The notes: a model not told the origin generated them from the sequence alone. Numbered from the stretch's first letter, positions 28,982 to 39,237 are shown. The stretch is DNA of 64,000 nucleotides from Micrococcaceae bacterium (GCA_013393415.1 JABXHI010000059.1:1-64000); one strand, 5' to 3'. Made by a program: numbers and translations.

Positions 28982-29758
28982 ATGTCATCTCAAGCAGCTT
29001 CTACAACAGAGCCCATCAAAGTTGCACTCGTGGGTGCAACGGGAAAAATGGGGCAACACGCCATTGACGCGATTCATGCCGCAGACGACATGGAACTGGT
29101 GGCACAACTTGCCTCCCAGAGTCCATTGGCAGACATCACTGAGGCTGGCGCGACACACGTCCTCGATCTGACGGTTCCAGATGTCTCCTCAGACATTGCA
29201 GAATTCGCCGTCGCCAACGGGCTACATACTGTCATCGGAACTTCGGGGTGGACCGAAAACAAACGTGAAGTCCTGCAACGCCAGCTCGCAGAACAACCAA
29301 ACGTCGGCGTATTGATCGCCCCAAATTTCTCGATCGGTTCTGTCCTGGCGACACGCTTTGCTGCCCAAGCAGCCCCGTACTTCGACTCGGTCGAGATTAT
29401 CGAAATGCACCACCCGAAAAAAGTGGATGCGCCGTCAGGAACAGCCGTTCGAACAGCCGAGATGATTGCTGAAGCCCGTCAACAGGTGGGTGTTGGACCA
29501 TTCCCGGATGCCACCGAACACGATCCAGATCACGCTCGTGGTGCCCAGATCGCTGGCATCAACGTGCATGCCGTGCGGCTCGCTGGATTGGAAGCGCACC
29601 AGGAAGTGCTCATGGGGACACCGGGTCAACAACTCGTCTTTCGCCATGACGCCTTCGACCGCTCGTCCTACATGCCCGGCGTGTTATTGGGCCTACGCAC
29701 CGTGGCATCACGACCTGGCTTATCCTACGGGCTCGACTCCTACCTAGACCTGGACTAA
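28982..29758 (+). CDS. dapB: 4-hydroxy-tetrahydrodipicolinate reductase
   Basis: The ATG at 28982 is preferred because of the -10 element just before it; an in-frame ATG at 28961 has no support. The 258-residue enzyme has the nucleotide-binding GATGKMGQ and the active-site EMHHPKKVDAPSGTA with its His/Lys residues. It reduces HTPA with NAD(P)H in the DAP/lysine pathway. dapA lies 1.7 kb downstream. Confidence 0.95.
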   Translation: MSSQAASTTEPIKVALVGATGKMGQHAIDAIHAADDMELVAQLASQSPLADITEAGATHVLDLTVPDVSSDIAEFAVANGLHTVIGTSGWTENKREVLQRQLAEQPNVGVLIAPNFSIGSVLATRFAAQAAPYFDSVEIIEMHHPKKVDAPSGTAVRTAEMIAEARQQVGVGPFPDATEHDPDHARGAQIAGINVHAVRLAGLEAHQEVLMGTPGQQLVFRHDAFDRSSYMPGVLLGLRTVASRPGLSYGLDSYLDLD

Positions 29759-29763
29759 CACGT

Positions 29764-30201
29764 ATGAAGAATAAGATTGCCGTTGCGCTGTTGACCGCCC
29801 TCACACTGCTCTTTGCGGTGTTAGCACTCTGGTCAGCAGTAGCGTTTATCGTCGCAGATAATTGGATCGCGAAGGTCCTTGGTGTCGCGGTGGTCGCCAT
29901 TGTGATCGTGGGAGTATGGGCCCTGGTACGCGAAATACGTTTCGGTGCCAATACAGAGAAGCTCGCGCAGATTCTCGACGTTGAAGGCAACTTGCCAGAA
30001 GACAATCTGCCCCGAGTGCGTGGTCGTATCGACCGCGCCGCTGCAGACGATGAATTTGAAACATACCGAGCCGAAACAACAGCTGATCCAGACAACTGGC
30101 GCAGCTGGTACCGTCTCGGCCTCTCCTACGACGCGGCAGGGGACCGCAAGCGAGCCAGAGCCGCCCTGCGCGACGCGATTACCATGTACCGCAGCGCCTA
30201 G
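29764..30201 (+). CDS. Membrane protein with a TPR-like C-terminal tail
   Basis: The 145-residue product has two membrane helices (VALLTALTLLFAVLALWSAVAF and VLGVAVVAIVIVGVWALV) and a soluble tail with a single TPR-like unit (NWRSWYRLGLSYDAAGDRKRARAALRDAI). It follows dapB by five bases without its own ribosome binding site, so it is probably co-translated. It overlaps the opposing gene by four bases at its stop. Confidence 0.7.
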   Translation: MKNKIAVALLTALTLLFAVLALWSAVAFIVADNWIAKVLGVAVVAIVIVGVWALVREIRFGANTEKLAQILDVEGNLPEDNLPRVRGRIDRAAADDEFETYRAETTADPDNWRSWYRLGLSYDAAGDRKRARAALRDAITMYRSA

Positions 30202-31469
30202 CGTTTGCTACCGAAACCGTTGGAGACGTTGCGCAGTAGCGACTCCAATGGGCCCCGGGTGCCTGCAAAGAACACAATCGTCCCGAGGGCAGCCACCGTA
30301 AGCCAATGGATGATCAGCATGGTCCACGCTTGCGACCACATCGGGTCATCCACCGCCATCGTCTGCGACCATTCAGTAGGCCACAGACCCGTAACGATTA
30401 CATGGACCACATAGGCGGTCAGTGCAACCATCCCAGTAGCCGTCAGCGGGAAAAGTACTCGACGCGCTAGCGTGACGCGCGTTATCACAAGAAACAGTCC
30501 AATGACCCCCAACGCTGCGCCTGCCGTGGAATAGACATCTAAAGGCGCCCCAGAATGCGGCACCGCCAAGCCGTACCACTGCGGTGCGCCCATAACCAGA
30601 TCAGTGTTGATTCCAGAACCGGTAGCAGCCACTGCTGACAGTTCGTGCAGACTAGTATTCGTGGCGTGAGCAATTCGGCCCGCAAACCCCTCGTCCGACA
30701 GGAACCATGAAGCGAGGCCGCGCGATGCCACATAGATCCCGGCGCCGGAAATGAGCAGCACCACACCGGTCTTGAGCTTGTTCAAATTCGCTCGCCCGAT
30801 GGCCATGCCCACGAGCACGTAACCCAGAAACGAGATCACAGGGTAGTACCCGGTAAAGAGGATGTCCCACACGGTCAGCAATGGTTGCTGAATAATGTCC
30901 AGAATGGTCGGAGACGTCCACAATCGCCACTGGTCCACATATGAGGCGGTGCCGCCGGCTTGGAGTTGCATGAACCGTGTGAGAATCCCGTGCAGGAACG
31001 GCGCGACCACGATCCAGCTGACCGCTGTGATGGTGAGAGCCCTTCGCGAAAGACTGATGAACCACATGGCCGCAAAGAACAACACGCCGTAGTGCACCAG
31101 GATGATCGCGACGTTGGATCCGGCAAAGCCCAGCAACACCCCAATGATGATCAAGATCAATGCGCGAATAGATAACTGTACTCTGGACGTGAACACGTTC
31201 GTTGTATTTTTGGTCAGTAATGAGAGTCCAACCCCCGCCAACACCACGAATAGTGCAGAAGACACCCCCGTGAGGCTGGCTCCGACCCACGTCGGAAAAA
31301 TATATCCGGCAGGATTCGACTGCATGAGTGGAAAAATATGGGTGGCGATCATCCCCAGGATCGCCACACCCCGCGCGGTATCCAACCCAGTAATGCGGCC
31401 GGGCGCATCAAGTCGACGCATATAAGCAACTTTCTCGCGTAATTTCGTCACCACAAATAGCATTTGCAT
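30198..31469 (-). CDS. Membrane protein related to DUF418/DUF1624 acyltransferase-like family
   Basis: The 423-residue frame encodes roughly ten membrane helices. It opens with RITGLDTARGVAILGMIATH, the family hallmark shared with heparan-glucosaminide acetyltransferase-like and YeiB-type proteins, and has FVVLAGVGLSLL and HYGVLFFAAMWFIS. The true start could be ATG 31421 (MRRLDAPG), which matches other members better. It may acylate surface sugars; this is not shown. In many actinobacteria thyX occupies the dapB-dapA interval; it is absent here. Confidence 0.72.
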   Translation of the reverse strand: MQMLFVVTKLREKVAYMRRLDAPGRITGLDTARGVAILGMIATHIFPLMQSNPAGYIFPTWVGASLTGVSSALFVVLAGVGLSLLTKNTTNVFTSRVQLSIRALILIIIGVLLGFAGSNVAIILVHYGVLFFAAMWFISLSRRALTITAVSWIVVAPFLHGILTRFMQLQAGGTASYVDQWRLWTSPTILDIIQQPLLTVWDILFTGYYPVISFLGYVLVGMAIGRANLNKLKTGVVLLISGAGIYVASRGLASWFLSDEGFAGRIAHATNTSLHELSAVAATGSGINTDLVMGAPQWYGLAVPHSGAPLDVYSTAGAALGVIGLFLVITRVTLARRVLFPLTATGMVALTAYVVHVIVTGLWPTEWSQTMAVDDPMWSQAWTMLIIHWLTVAALGTIVFFAGTRGPLESLLRNVSNGFGSKR

Positions 31470-31500
31470 GACCTAAGGTGTTTTCACCCATTCTCACAGG

Positions 31501-31506
31501 TAGGCT
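31501..31506 (+). promoter_or_regulatory. -10 element for leaderless dapA
   Basis: TAGGCT ends seven bases before the ATG at 31514. There is no ribosome binding site, and a -35 is not obvious. Confidence 0.5.
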
Positions 31507-31513
31507 TGAGACT

Positions 31514-32446
31514 ATGAGTCAGACATTCCCAACACCTTCTCATGGTGACGCTTCAATGACCGAACCTCCTTTTGGCACCATGATCCCTGCAATGGTGACC
31601 CCATTTAGTGACGACGGCGAACTCGACATCAACGCCGCACAGTCCTTGGCGAACCACCTGGTCGATAACGGAGCAGACGGTCTCGTTGTCACCGGTACTA
31701 CCGGCGAAACCTCTACGCTCACCGATGACGAAAACATCAAAGTATTCGAAGCAGTAGTGGAAGCAGTCGGTGGGCGTGCCAAGGTGCTTGGCGGAACCGG
31801 TATGAACGACACTGCTCACTCGGCGCACCTCTCCAAGCGGGCCGAAGCGGCCGGTGTCGACGGTCTGCTGCTCGTCACCCCGTATTATAATAAGCCGAAT
31901 CAAGCGGGGATTCAGGCTCACTTCGAATACATAGCCTCTGCAACTGACCTGCCGGTCATGCTCTATGACATCCCGGGTCGTTCTGTGATGTCCATTGAGC
32001 CTGACACGCTGGTTGCCCTCGCGAAGCATGCCAATATTGTTGCCCTCAAAGATGCAAAAGCCGACTACCAGTCCACGACGCTAGCGCTGGCGAACACCGA
32101 TCTGGCGGTCTATTCTGGCGACGACGGGTTAACGCTGCCGCTGATGGCTGCTGGAGCCGTCGGCGTGGTGTCGGTGTCTGGGCATGTGGCTCCCCGAACC
32201 TTCCGCGAGCTCGTCGATGCCGCCAATGCTGGTGACTTTGCTACGGCTCGGCAAAAACACTTTGCACTGGACCCGATCCAGCGTGCTGTGATGACCCACA
32301 TCCAGGGTGCGGTCGCAGCCAAAACTGTTCTGCAATGGCAAGGCGTCATTCCGTCTGCCCGTGTCCGGCTGCCCCTTGTGGCAGCGACCGACCACGAAGC
32401 AGCTGTCATCAAAGCTGACCTTGCCGACGGCGGTATCACGTTCTAA
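31514..32446 (+). CDS. dapA: 4-hydroxy-tetrahydrodipicolinate synthase
   Basis: The 310-residue TIM-barrel enzyme has GTMIPAMVTPFSDDGELD, VTGTTGETSTL, VTPYYNKP with the catalytic Tyr, and VALKDAKADY with the Schiff-base Lys. It condenses pyruvate with aspartate semialdehyde, the first committed step to DAP and lysine. The start at 31514 is chosen because the -10 sits seven bases before; the frame is open upstream to 31478. Confidence 0.95.
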   Translation: MSQTFPTPSHGDASMTEPPFGTMIPAMVTPFSDDGELDINAAQSLANHLVDNGADGLVVTGTTGETSTLTDDENIKVFEAVVEAVGGRAKVLGGTGMNDTAHSAHLSKRAEAAGVDGLLLVTPYYNKPNQAGIQAHFEYIASATDLPVMLYDIPGRSVMSIEPDTLVALAKHANIVALKDAKADYQSTTLALANTDLAVYSGDDGLTLPLMAAGAVGVVSVSGHVAPRTFRELVDAANAGDFATARQKHFALDPIQRAVMTHIQGAVAAKTVLQWQGVIPSARVRLPLVAATDHEAAVIKADLADGGITF

Positions 32447-32496
32447 CCGTCCGAACCCCTGACTCATACTGACTTTATCGGAGGAAACACGCGACC

Positions 32497-34185
32497 ATGA
32501 CCGAAACCCACGTTTTGCCCCATCCACCCAAGCTGCAAAACGGTACTTGCCGTATCGTGCCGTTGGGGGGCCTTGGCGACATTGGTCGCAACATGACGGT
32601 ATTCGAAATCAACGGCAAACTACTGATCGTTGATGCTGGAGTGCTCTTTCCAGAGGAAGTGCAACCGGGTGTAGATCTCATCCTGCCCGACTTCGACTTC
32701 ATCAAAGATCGACTCGATGATGTCGTCGCTATCGTGTTGACGCATGGTCACGAAGACCATATCGGTGCCGTGCCATATTTGCTGCGGCTGAACCCGGATA
32801 TCCCGCTGATAGGTTCACAGCTCACGCTCGCGCTGGTTGAGTCAAAACTTCAGCAACATCGGATTAAACCGCTCACACTGGAAGCGCAGGATGGTGGCCG
32901 CGAAAAACTCGGCCCCTTTGAGCTGGAATTCGTCGCGGTCAACCACTCCATCCCAGACTCCTTGGCCATCGCCATCCGCACTGAAGCCGGTACGATTTTG
33001 CACACCGGTGACTTTAAGATGGACCAGTTGCCCCTCGATGGCCGCATCACCGATCTGCGTTCCTTCGCTCGACTTGGTGAAGAAGGCGTCGACCTGTTTA
33101 TGACAGATTCGACCAACGCCGAGGTGCCAGGGTTTACCCCGACTGAAAAAGATATTGGCCCGGTGATCGAGAACTATATCGGTAAAGCACAACGCCGAGT
33201 CATTGTGGCATCATTCGCCTCCCACATTCACCGTGTCCAACAGGTACTGGATGCGGCCGTTAAACATGGCCGCAAGGTCGCATTCGTTGGACGCTCGATG
33301 GTCAATAACATGGGTATTGCAGCCAAACTTGGCTACCTCGATATGCCTGAGGACACTGTCATTGAACTGAAACACGTCAACGATTATGAAGACCACGAGG
33401 TCGTGTTGATGTCAACAGGCTCGCAGGGTGAACCCATGGCAGCGTTATCTCGGATGGCCAATGACGAACACCGTCAGATCACGATTCAGCATGATGATTT
33501 GGTCATCCTCGCCTCATCGATGATCCCCGGCAACGAAAATGCGATCACGCGCATCATCAACGGGTTGATGAAACTCGGTGCCAATGTGATCCACAAAGGC
33601 AATGCCCACGTCCACGTCTCCGGACACGCCTCCGAGGGCGAACTGTTGTACTGCTATAACATCGTCAAACCCAAGAATGTCATGCCCATCCACGGCGAAA
33701 CACGACACCTGATCGCCAACGGAAAAATTGCCCAAGCGACCGGCGTTACGGAAGAAAATGTCCTGATCACGGGGGACGGTGGAGTCATTGACCTCGTGGA
33801 CGGCGTGGCACGGCAGGTGGGCGAAATTTCGTCGCAATACGTCTACGTCGACGGTCGTTCCATCGGTGCAGTCACCGAGGATGATCTGAAAGATCGCCAG
33901 GTATTAGGTGAAGAAGGTTTCATCTCCTGTATCGCCGTCATCGATCGCGAAACGCGTGCGGTCGTCTCTGGCCCAGAAATCCACTCTCGTGGCGTCGCCG
34001 AGGACGACGGGGTGTTCGACGCGATCAAACCAAAGATTGTTAAAGTACTCGACGAAGCCGCAAAGTCTGGCAAAGAACACTCGAAACACCAGTTACAACA
34101 GATGATGCGTCGAACCCTTGGATCATGGGTTGCCCGGAAGCTGCGCCGGAGGTCGATGATCGTCCCGATCGTCATCGAGTCGTAA
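32497..34185 (+). CDS. rnj: Ribonuclease J
   Basis: GGAGGAAA precedes the ATG by nine bases. The 562-residue protein has the metallo-beta-lactamase motif HGHEDHIGAVPYL near residue 83, LHTGDFKMDQLP, and the beta-CASP domain with FVGRSMVNNMG and SGHASEGE. It acts as 5'-3' exonuclease and endonuclease in mRNA decay and rRNA maturation. The order dapA-rnj-ftsK is standard. Confidence 0.96.
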   Translation: MTETHVLPHPPKLQNGTCRIVPLGGLGDIGRNMTVFEINGKLLIVDAGVLFPEEVQPGVDLILPDFDFIKDRLDDVVAIVLTHGHEDHIGAVPYLLRLNPDIPLIGSQLTLALVESKLQQHRIKPLTLEAQDGGREKLGPFELEFVAVNHSIPDSLAIAIRTEAGTILHTGDFKMDQLPLDGRITDLRSFARLGEEGVDLFMTDSTNAEVPGFTPTEKDIGPVIENYIGKAQRRVIVASFASHIHRVQQVLDAAVKHGRKVAFVGRSMVNNMGIAAKLGYLDMPEDTVIELKHVNDYEDHEVVLMSTGSQGEPMAALSRMANDEHRQITIQHDDLVILASSMIPGNENAITRIINGLMKLGANVIHKGNAHVHVSGHASEGELLYCYNIVKPKNVMPIHGETRHLIANGKIAQATGVTEENVLITGDGGVIDLVDGVARQVGEISSQYVYVDGRSIGAVTEDDLKDRQVLGEEGFISCIAVIDRETRAVVSGPEIHSRGVAEDDGVFDAIKPKIVKVLDEAAKSGKEHSKHQLQQMMRRTLGSWVARKLRRRSMIVPIVIES

Positions 34186-34235
34186 ACTTTTAGGCCGAAA
34201 TTCCGTTGGATGCGACGTTGAGCCTGCAAAAGCGG

Positions 34236-34241
34236 TAGCCT
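34236..34241 (+). promoter_or_regulatory. -10 element for leaderless ftsK
   Basis: TAGCCT ends seven bases before the ftsK ATG. The G run between is too close to serve as a normal ribosome binding site. Confidence 0.45.
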
Positions 34242-34248
34242 AGGGGGT

Positions 34249-37167
34249 ATGGCGACACGTACTTCCCCTGACCGTTCGTCGAAGAATAAGTCAACTTCGA
34301 AATCGAAAAAGACGACTGCGACAACGGAAGAAACACCTTACAACGTTACTGAGACCACCCAACCGTGGGTGGTTCGGGCGATCACGCGATTTTGGTCCGC
34401 GATGGCCACCCCCTTCGGTGGTGCCGTGCGCAAAATGGGCCCCGACGTTGCCATACCGGCCCAACAGCGCCGTGATGGGACAGGCTTTTTCGTCCTCATT
34501 CTCGCGTTGGTCATTGCCTGGACCATGTGGTGGGCACCAGCCAGTGATCCCGCAGTAGGGTCATTCATATTCCATATTGTGGCCGGTACCTTCGGTTGGT
34601 TCTCCATCCTGCTCCCACTGGTCTTACTAATCATCGCCGTACGTTTCTTCCGGTTCCCACAAGCCGATAGTGCCAATGGTCGGATCTTTTTTGGCCTGGC
34701 GTTTGCTACTGTTGCCGGCTCCGGCATCAGCCAACTGGTCTTCGAGAATCCATCCATGGGTGCCACCATGGAAGAGAAACTTACCTCCGGCGGCGTGGTG
34801 GGTTACCTCGTAGTGGACCCCCTGGCAACGCTGGTGACACCGGTACCAGTATGGATCTTGATGATTGTCATCGCGTTCTTCTCGGTCTTGGTCATCACAG
34901 CCACGCCGGTGGGAAGAATTCCCTCACGTATCGTCGGTGCCTACCACTGGCTCACCGGACAAGATGCGGTCACCACGACATCAACCGAAGACACCGCGTA
35001 TGACGAGCCACAACGCACCCACGATGACCACGATCAGTCATACCTCTACGAACACGAACGTGCGCCCAAAGAGAAGAAACGTCCCGGATTTTTCGCCCGA
35101 CTCTTCGGTGCGAAGCCGACTGATGACGTGGACGCATCGGGGCAACCATTAGCCGGAGACGAAGCATACGCCTCCGCTGTTATTGATGACGGTAAACCCG
35201 CCGTTGAAATTTTGGACGAGTCCGATGAGGCGCCCAGCGCCGTCCCGCGGCCACAGACCAATCACGGGACCCAGGTTATGGACTTTGGCTCCTTATTCGA
35301 TGCTGAAGCTGAGGTGGAGGGCGACGAATCCGCCACCGAAGCATACGGTGATATTGCACAAGGTGCCACACCGGAATCGACCGAGCCCACGGTTCCAGCT
35401 GGTGTTCGCCGTCCAACCGCTGACGAACTCGCGTTGCAACAGGCTCGTGAGGATGCCGGCCTCGCCGAGCAGGCAGCTCAGGTACCTGCCGCTGAAGTCT
35501 CGAAACCGGTGGCCAATATGCCCCCGATTCCAGCGCGCTCCGAACAGTTAGAACTCGACGGTGATGTCACCTACACCCTGCCAACAATCGATATGCTGCC
35601 GCAGGGGCCACCGCCGAAAGAGCGCTCTGAGGTCAACGATCGGGTTGTCGCAGCGCTGAATACGGTCTTTGAACAATTCAAAGTGGAAGCCGAAGTCACC
35701 GGCTTCTCCCGTGGCCCAACGGTCACCCGCTACGAAGTCGAGGTCGCCCCGGGGACGAAGGTGGAAAAAGTCACCAACCTGGAGCGCAACATCGCTTACG
35801 CGGTCGCCTCAACTGATGTGCGCGTGCTGTCACCCATCCCGGGCAAATCGGCGATCGGCGTAGAGATTCCCAATACCGATAAAGAAATCGTGGCACTGGG
35901 TGACGTCATGCGGTCCAACGCAGCGCGCAAAACAGAACACCCCATGGTCATGGGAGTCGGTAAAGACGTTGAGGGCGGCTATGTGATGGCCAACTTGGCC
36001 AAAATGCCGCACTTGCTCGTCGCTGGTGCAACCGGTGCAGGTAAATCAGCGTTTGTGAACTCCATGATCACCTCAATTTTAATGCGGGCAACCCCCGACG
36101 ATGTCCGCATGGTGTTGGTCGACCCGAAACGTGTCGAGCTCACAGCCTATGAAGGCGTGCCACACTTGGTCACGCCAATCATTACCAACCCCAAAAAGGC
36201 ATCCGAAGTGCTGCAATGGGTCGTTGAAGAGATGGACACCCGCTATGACGACTTGGCCCACTTCGGGTTCAAACATATTGATGATTTCAATAATGCGGTG
36301 CGTGCCGGAAAAGTCGAGTTGCCACCTGATTCCAAACGCAAGCTGAAACCGTATCCATACCTGCTGGTGATCATCGACGAACTCGCAGATTTGATGATGG
36401 TCGCCCCACGAGACGTTGAAGATGCCGTCGTGAGAATCACCCAGCTTGCCCGTGCAGCCGGTATACACCTGGTGCTGGCAACACAGCGGCCATCCGTCGA
36501 TGTGGTCACCGGGCTCATTAAGGCCAATGTGCCCTCACGTTTGGCCTTTTCGACATCATCAGTGACCGACTCGCGAGTCGTGCTCGACCAGCCCGGTGCT
36601 GAGAAACTGTTGGGACAAGGTGACGCCCTGTTCTTGCCCATGGGGAAATCAAAGCCGATGCGTGTTCAGGGTGCCTGGGTCAACGAGTCAGAAATTCGAG
36701 ACGTCGTTGATCACGTGAAGTCCCAGATGCAGGTTCAATACCGTGACGATGTACTGCCGGAGAAACAGGCGAAAGTTATCGACGAGGACATTGGAGATGA
36801 CCTCGAAGACCTCCTCCAGGCCATCGAACTCGTGGTGACATCACAATTTGGCTCAACTTCAATGTTGCAGCGCAAATTGCGAGTCGGATTTGCTCGTGCA
36901 GGTCGTCTCATGGATCTCATGGAGTCCCGCGGTGTCGTTGGACCCTCAGAAGGATCAAAAGCTCGCGACGTCTTGGTGAAACCAGACGAGTTGGCAGACG
37001 TCATCGGCAATATTAAAGGCGATGACACCCCGTCGGCGGTCCCAGACCAAGTTGAACCCGCAGCAACACAAGCCTTCGATACACCGGTGGAGACTGACAC
37101 ACCGGACTACTATGACCCCAGCGACGACAGCGAATCCGAGGACGCATGGCAGCTCACGGGCAGGTAA
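34249..37167 (+). CDS. ftsK: DNA translocase FtsK/SpoIIIE
   Basis: The 972-residue protein has about four membrane helices in the first 200 residues, a long acidic linker to about 430, and the motor domain: [18 protein letters not shown] (Walker A, about 592), [15 protein letters not shown] (Walker B, about 705) and [12 protein letters not shown]. The C-terminal winged-helix gamma domain ([20 protein letters not shown]) reads the KOPS-type orienting sequences. It moves chromosome dimers at the septum. Its last 22 bases overlap pgsA. Confidence 0.96.
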   Translation: MATRTSPDRSSKNKSTSKSKKTTATTEETPYNVTETTQPWVVRAITRFWSAMATPFGGAVRKMGPDVAIPAQQRRDGTGFFVLILALVIAWTMWWAPASDPAVGSFIFHIVAGTFGWFSILLPLVLLIIAVRFFRFPQADSANGRIFFGLAFATVAGSGISQLVFENPSMGATMEEKLTSGGVVGYLVVDPLATLVTPVPVWILMIVIAFFSVLVITATPVGRIPSRIVGAYHWLTGQDAVTTTSTEDTAYDEPQRTHDDHDQSYLYEHERAPKEKKRPGFFARLFGAKPTDDVDASGQPLAGDEAYASAVIDDGKPAVEILDESDEAPSAVPRPQTNHGTQVMDFGSLFDAEAEVEGDESATEAYGDIAQGATPESTEPTVPAGVRRPTADELALQQAREDAGLAEQAAQVPAAEVSKPVANMPPIPARSEQLELDGDVTYTLPTIDMLPQGPPPKERSEVNDRVVAALNTVFEQFKVEAEVTGFSRGPTVTRYEVEVAPGTKVEKVTNLERNIAYAVASTDVRVLSPIPGKSAIGVEIPNTDKEIVALGDVMRSNAARKTEHPMVMGVGKDVEGGYVMANLAKMPHLLVAGATGAGKSAFVNSMITSILMRATPDDVRMVLVDPKRVELTAYEGVPHLVTPIITNPKKASEVLQWVVEEMDTRYDDLAHFGFKHIDDFNNAVRAGKVELPPDSKRKLKPYPYLLVIIDELADLMMVAPRDVEDAVVRITQLARAAGIHLVLATQRPSVDVVTGLIKANVPSRLAFSTSSVTDSRVVLDQPGAEKLLGQGDALFLPMGKSKPMRVQGAWVNESEIRDVVDHVKSQMQVQYRDDVLPEKQAKVIDEDIGDDLEDLLQAIELVVTSQFGSTSMLQRKLRVGFARAGRLMDLMESRGVVGPSEGSKARDVLVKPDELADVIGNIKGDDTPSAVPDQVEPAATQAFDTPVETDTPDYYDPSDDSESEDAWQLTGR

Positions 37168-37745
37168 GTGCATTCAATCTTCCAAATGTGCTCACCAGCG
37201 TTCGCATCCTGTTGGTCCCGTTCTTCGTTTGGGCTCTTTGGGAATCGGGTACATTCGGCGAAGATTCCATGCAGGCGCGCTGGGTAGCAGTCGCGATTTT
37301 TGCTGTGGCCATGTACACTGACAAGCTCGACGGCGATATCGCCAGAGCTCGAGGGCTGGTCACAAATTTTGGGAAAATCGCCGACCCCATCGCTGATAAG
37401 TTTCTTACCGGGGCCGCATGGATCACCATGTCCCTGCTCGAAGAAATTTGGTGGTGGATCACGATTGTGATCTTGCTGCGTGAGTGGGGGATAACTCTCA
37501 TGCGGTTGGTTATGTTGCGGTCCAAGGTCATGCCGGCGAGCCGCGGCGGGAAAATCAAGACCGTGCTGCAAACTGTCGGCATCCTCGCGTTGCTTCTGCC
37601 GCTTGCGGCGTTTGTTGGCACCTGGTGGCTCTGGTTCGGATGGGTCATTGTCTTCGCGGCCATGCTGGTGACATTAGTGACCGGTCTCGACTATGTCATT
37701 AAGGCCATCAGAGCACCCAGGGAAGACTCAGCCGTGGACAACTAG
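37146..37745 (+). CDS. pgsA: CDP-diacylglycerol--glycerol-3-phosphate 3-phosphatidyltransferase
   Basis: The 199-residue membrane protein has the complete CDP-alcohol phosphotransferase motif D-G-x2-A-R-x8-G-x3-D-x3-D, from DGDIAR to GKIADPIAD (about residues 61-83). Opening [17 protein letters not shown] and REWGITLMR are typical of PgsA. It makes phosphatidylglycerol phosphate from the product of CdsA. The ATG lies within the ftsK end. Confidence 0.93.
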   Translation: MAAHGQVSAFNLPNVLTSVRILLVPFFVWALWESGTFGEDSMQARWVAVAIFAVAMYTDKLDGDIARARGLVTNFGKIADPIADKFLTGAAWITMSLLEEIWWWITIVILLREWGITLMRLVMLRSKVMPASRGGKIKTVLQTVGILALLLPLAAFVGTWWLWFGWVIVFAAMLVTLVTGLDYVIKAIRAPREDSAVDN

Positions 37746-37758
37746 ATAGGCAGGAACC

Positions 37759-38241
37759 ATGCACGACCTTACCGATTTCACAGAAATTGTTGGACAGTTA
37801 TCACACCAGAATCTTTCCATCGCCACGGCCGAATCGCTGACGGCTGGAATGTTGAGCTCAGCCATAGCCGACGTGCCGGGGGCATCGGCTGTATTCCACG
37901 GTGGGATCGTAGCCTATAACAACAACATCAAGCATCGACTGCTAGGTGTCTCTGTGGATACGTTGGCCTCTCGCGGGGCAGTTGACTCCGACACAGCAAA
38001 ACAAATGGCTCACGGTGCTCGTCAGCGGTTTCAAACTGATATCGGCATATCAACCACGGGGGTCGCCGGGCCAGACCCGTCGGAAGGCAAAGCGGTCGGC
38101 TTGACGTTCATCGCGCTGGCATCAGAGGAAAACACAACCGTGAAATTGCTGCGTTTCGATGGCAACCGAGACCACAATCGACGTGCCACGGTGGCAGCGT
38201 GCGTCCAGCTGATGGCAGAATGGCTTGCAGAGCAAAAATGA
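37759..38241 (+). CDS. pncC: Nicotinamide-nucleotide amidohydrolase PncC (CinA C-terminal domain)
   Basis: The 160-residue protein is a stand-alone CinA C-domain: IATAESLTAGMLSSAIADVPGAS, FHGGIVAYNNNIK, and GVAGPDPSEGKAVGL. It returns NMN to nicotinate mononucleotide. AGGAA is upstream. The position between pgsA and the ClgR-like regulator is conserved. Confidence 0.93.
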   Translation: MHDLTDFTEIVGQLSHQNLSIATAESLTAGMLSSAIADVPGASAVFHGGIVAYNNNIKHRLLGVSVDTLASRGAVDSDTAKQMAHGARQRFQTDIGISTTGVAGPDPSEGKAVGLTFIALASEENTTVKLLRFDGNRDHNRRATVAACVQLMAEWLAEQK

Positions 38242-38348
38242 TGCTGCCCACACAACAACGCTTCGTCAGCTAACAACAGCACAACTCGGTAGGGCAAATA
38301 GTGTCTTATATCACATATAGCTGGGTTTGGGAAGAAATTTAAAAGAAA

Positions 38349-38411
38349 TTGTTCCAATGGGGAACAAATTCGACAACACCCATGTTGTGTAATGGTAGAA
38401 GGTCTTAGAAT
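38349..38411 (+). promoter_or_regulatory. Promoter and operator-like repeats before the ClgR-like gene
   Basis: An inverted repeat TTGTTCC-N5-GGAACAA (38349-38367) is followed by ACAACA-N4-TGTTGT (38373-38388). The second arm of the latter fits a -35, and TAGAAT (38406-38411) lies 17 bases on as a -10. ClgR-type regulators usually control their own gene, so the first repeat is a likely self-operator. The 222-base gap holds no gene. Confidence 0.5.
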
Positions 38412-38463
38412 CTTGCGCCCGCCGGGCACAGATTCATATTGATACAGGAGATGGTGGTTAAAT

Positions 38464-38898
38464 ATGATGAGAGAACCAGTCGTTGTAAATGGTGTAACCC
38501 GTTGGCTGAAAGCTGGCGAATCCTTGAATCAGCAGAACGAAGCCAAGGAACCCACTGTTCCTGTCCTGCGCGAAGAAATTGGCTACGTCCTACGTGACGT
38601 CCGTCAGCGCCAGGGTCGCACTCTCCGCGAAGTGTCACATGATGCTCGTGTATCGCTGGGTTACCTCTCCGAAGTTGAACGCGGACAGAAGGAAGCATCA
38701 TCTGAGCTACTCAGTGCCATTACTGACGCACTTGATATTCCGCTTTCAGTCATGCTGCGTGAAGTCTCGGACCGTATCGCGGTCGAAGAAGCAGTCCAGA
38801 TTCCGGATACGATCCCGGCTGAACTCGCTCACCGATACGCGCAGCAACAACAGCAGGGACCCGGCTACAACCGTGGTGACCAACTCGCAAATCGCTAG
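38464..38898 (+). CDS. clgR: Xre-family regulator, ClgR-like
   Basis: The 144-residue protein has a helix-turn-helix of the Xre type around residues 38-95: [33 protein letters not shown]. ClgR activates clp protease and stress genes in actinobacteria, and sits between cinA/pncC and recA, as here. The N-terminal 35 residues ([16 protein letters not shown]) and Gln-rich C-terminus vary. The nearest AGGAG is 13 bases from the ATG, a wide gap. Confidence 0.85.
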   Translation: MMREPVVVNGVTRWLKAGESLNQQNEAKEPTVPVLREEIGYVLRDVRQRQGRTLREVSHDARVSLGYLSEVERGQKEASSELLSAITDALDIPLSVMLREVSDRIAVEEAVQIPDTIPAELAHRYAQQQQQGPGYNRGDQLANR

Positions 38899-38930
38899 AC
38901 TTTCGACGACACGTCGCGATTCTTGAAACA

Positions 38931-38969
38931 GGCCGCAAGCTCTTACAGTACGGTAAAGAGCTTGCGGCC
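38931..38969 (+). terminator. Hairpin terminator after clgR
   Basis: GGCCGCAAGCTCTT (38931-38944) and AAGAGCTTGCGGCC (38956-38969) form a perfect 14-bp stem with an 11-base loop, followed by a short T-containing stretch. Confidence 0.75.
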
Positions 38970-39006
38970 TTGATCTATGCCCACACCAACGCGAAGAGGT
39001 AACGAC

Positions 39007-39237
39007 ATGAGAGAATCGCAATTCTGGACCCTCATGGAAGACGAATTTGGTTCAGCAAACGCAGGGATCATCGCCAGTTCACTCGAACTGCCAGGACTGA
39101 AAGGTACTGCTCAAACGGCGCTGGCCACCGGCATAGCGCCGAGAGACGTCTGGGCAGCTGTGTGTGACCTCCACGAGATACCCACAGCGCGACGACTCGG
39201 CAGAGATATTGAACCCCGTGACACAGGTGCTGCGTAA
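39007..39237 (+). CDS. DUF3046 protein
   Basis: The start at 39007 has GAGG about six bases upstream; the frame is open ten codons earlier without a site. The 76-residue protein (MRESQFWTLMEDEFG, RDVWAAVCDLHEIP, RRLGRD) matches the DUF3046 family found next to recA throughout actinobacteria. Function unknown. Confidence 0.88.
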   Translation: MRESQFWTLMEDEFGSANAGIIASSLELPGLKGTAQTALATGIAPRDVWAAVCDLHEIPTARRLGRDIEPRDTGAA

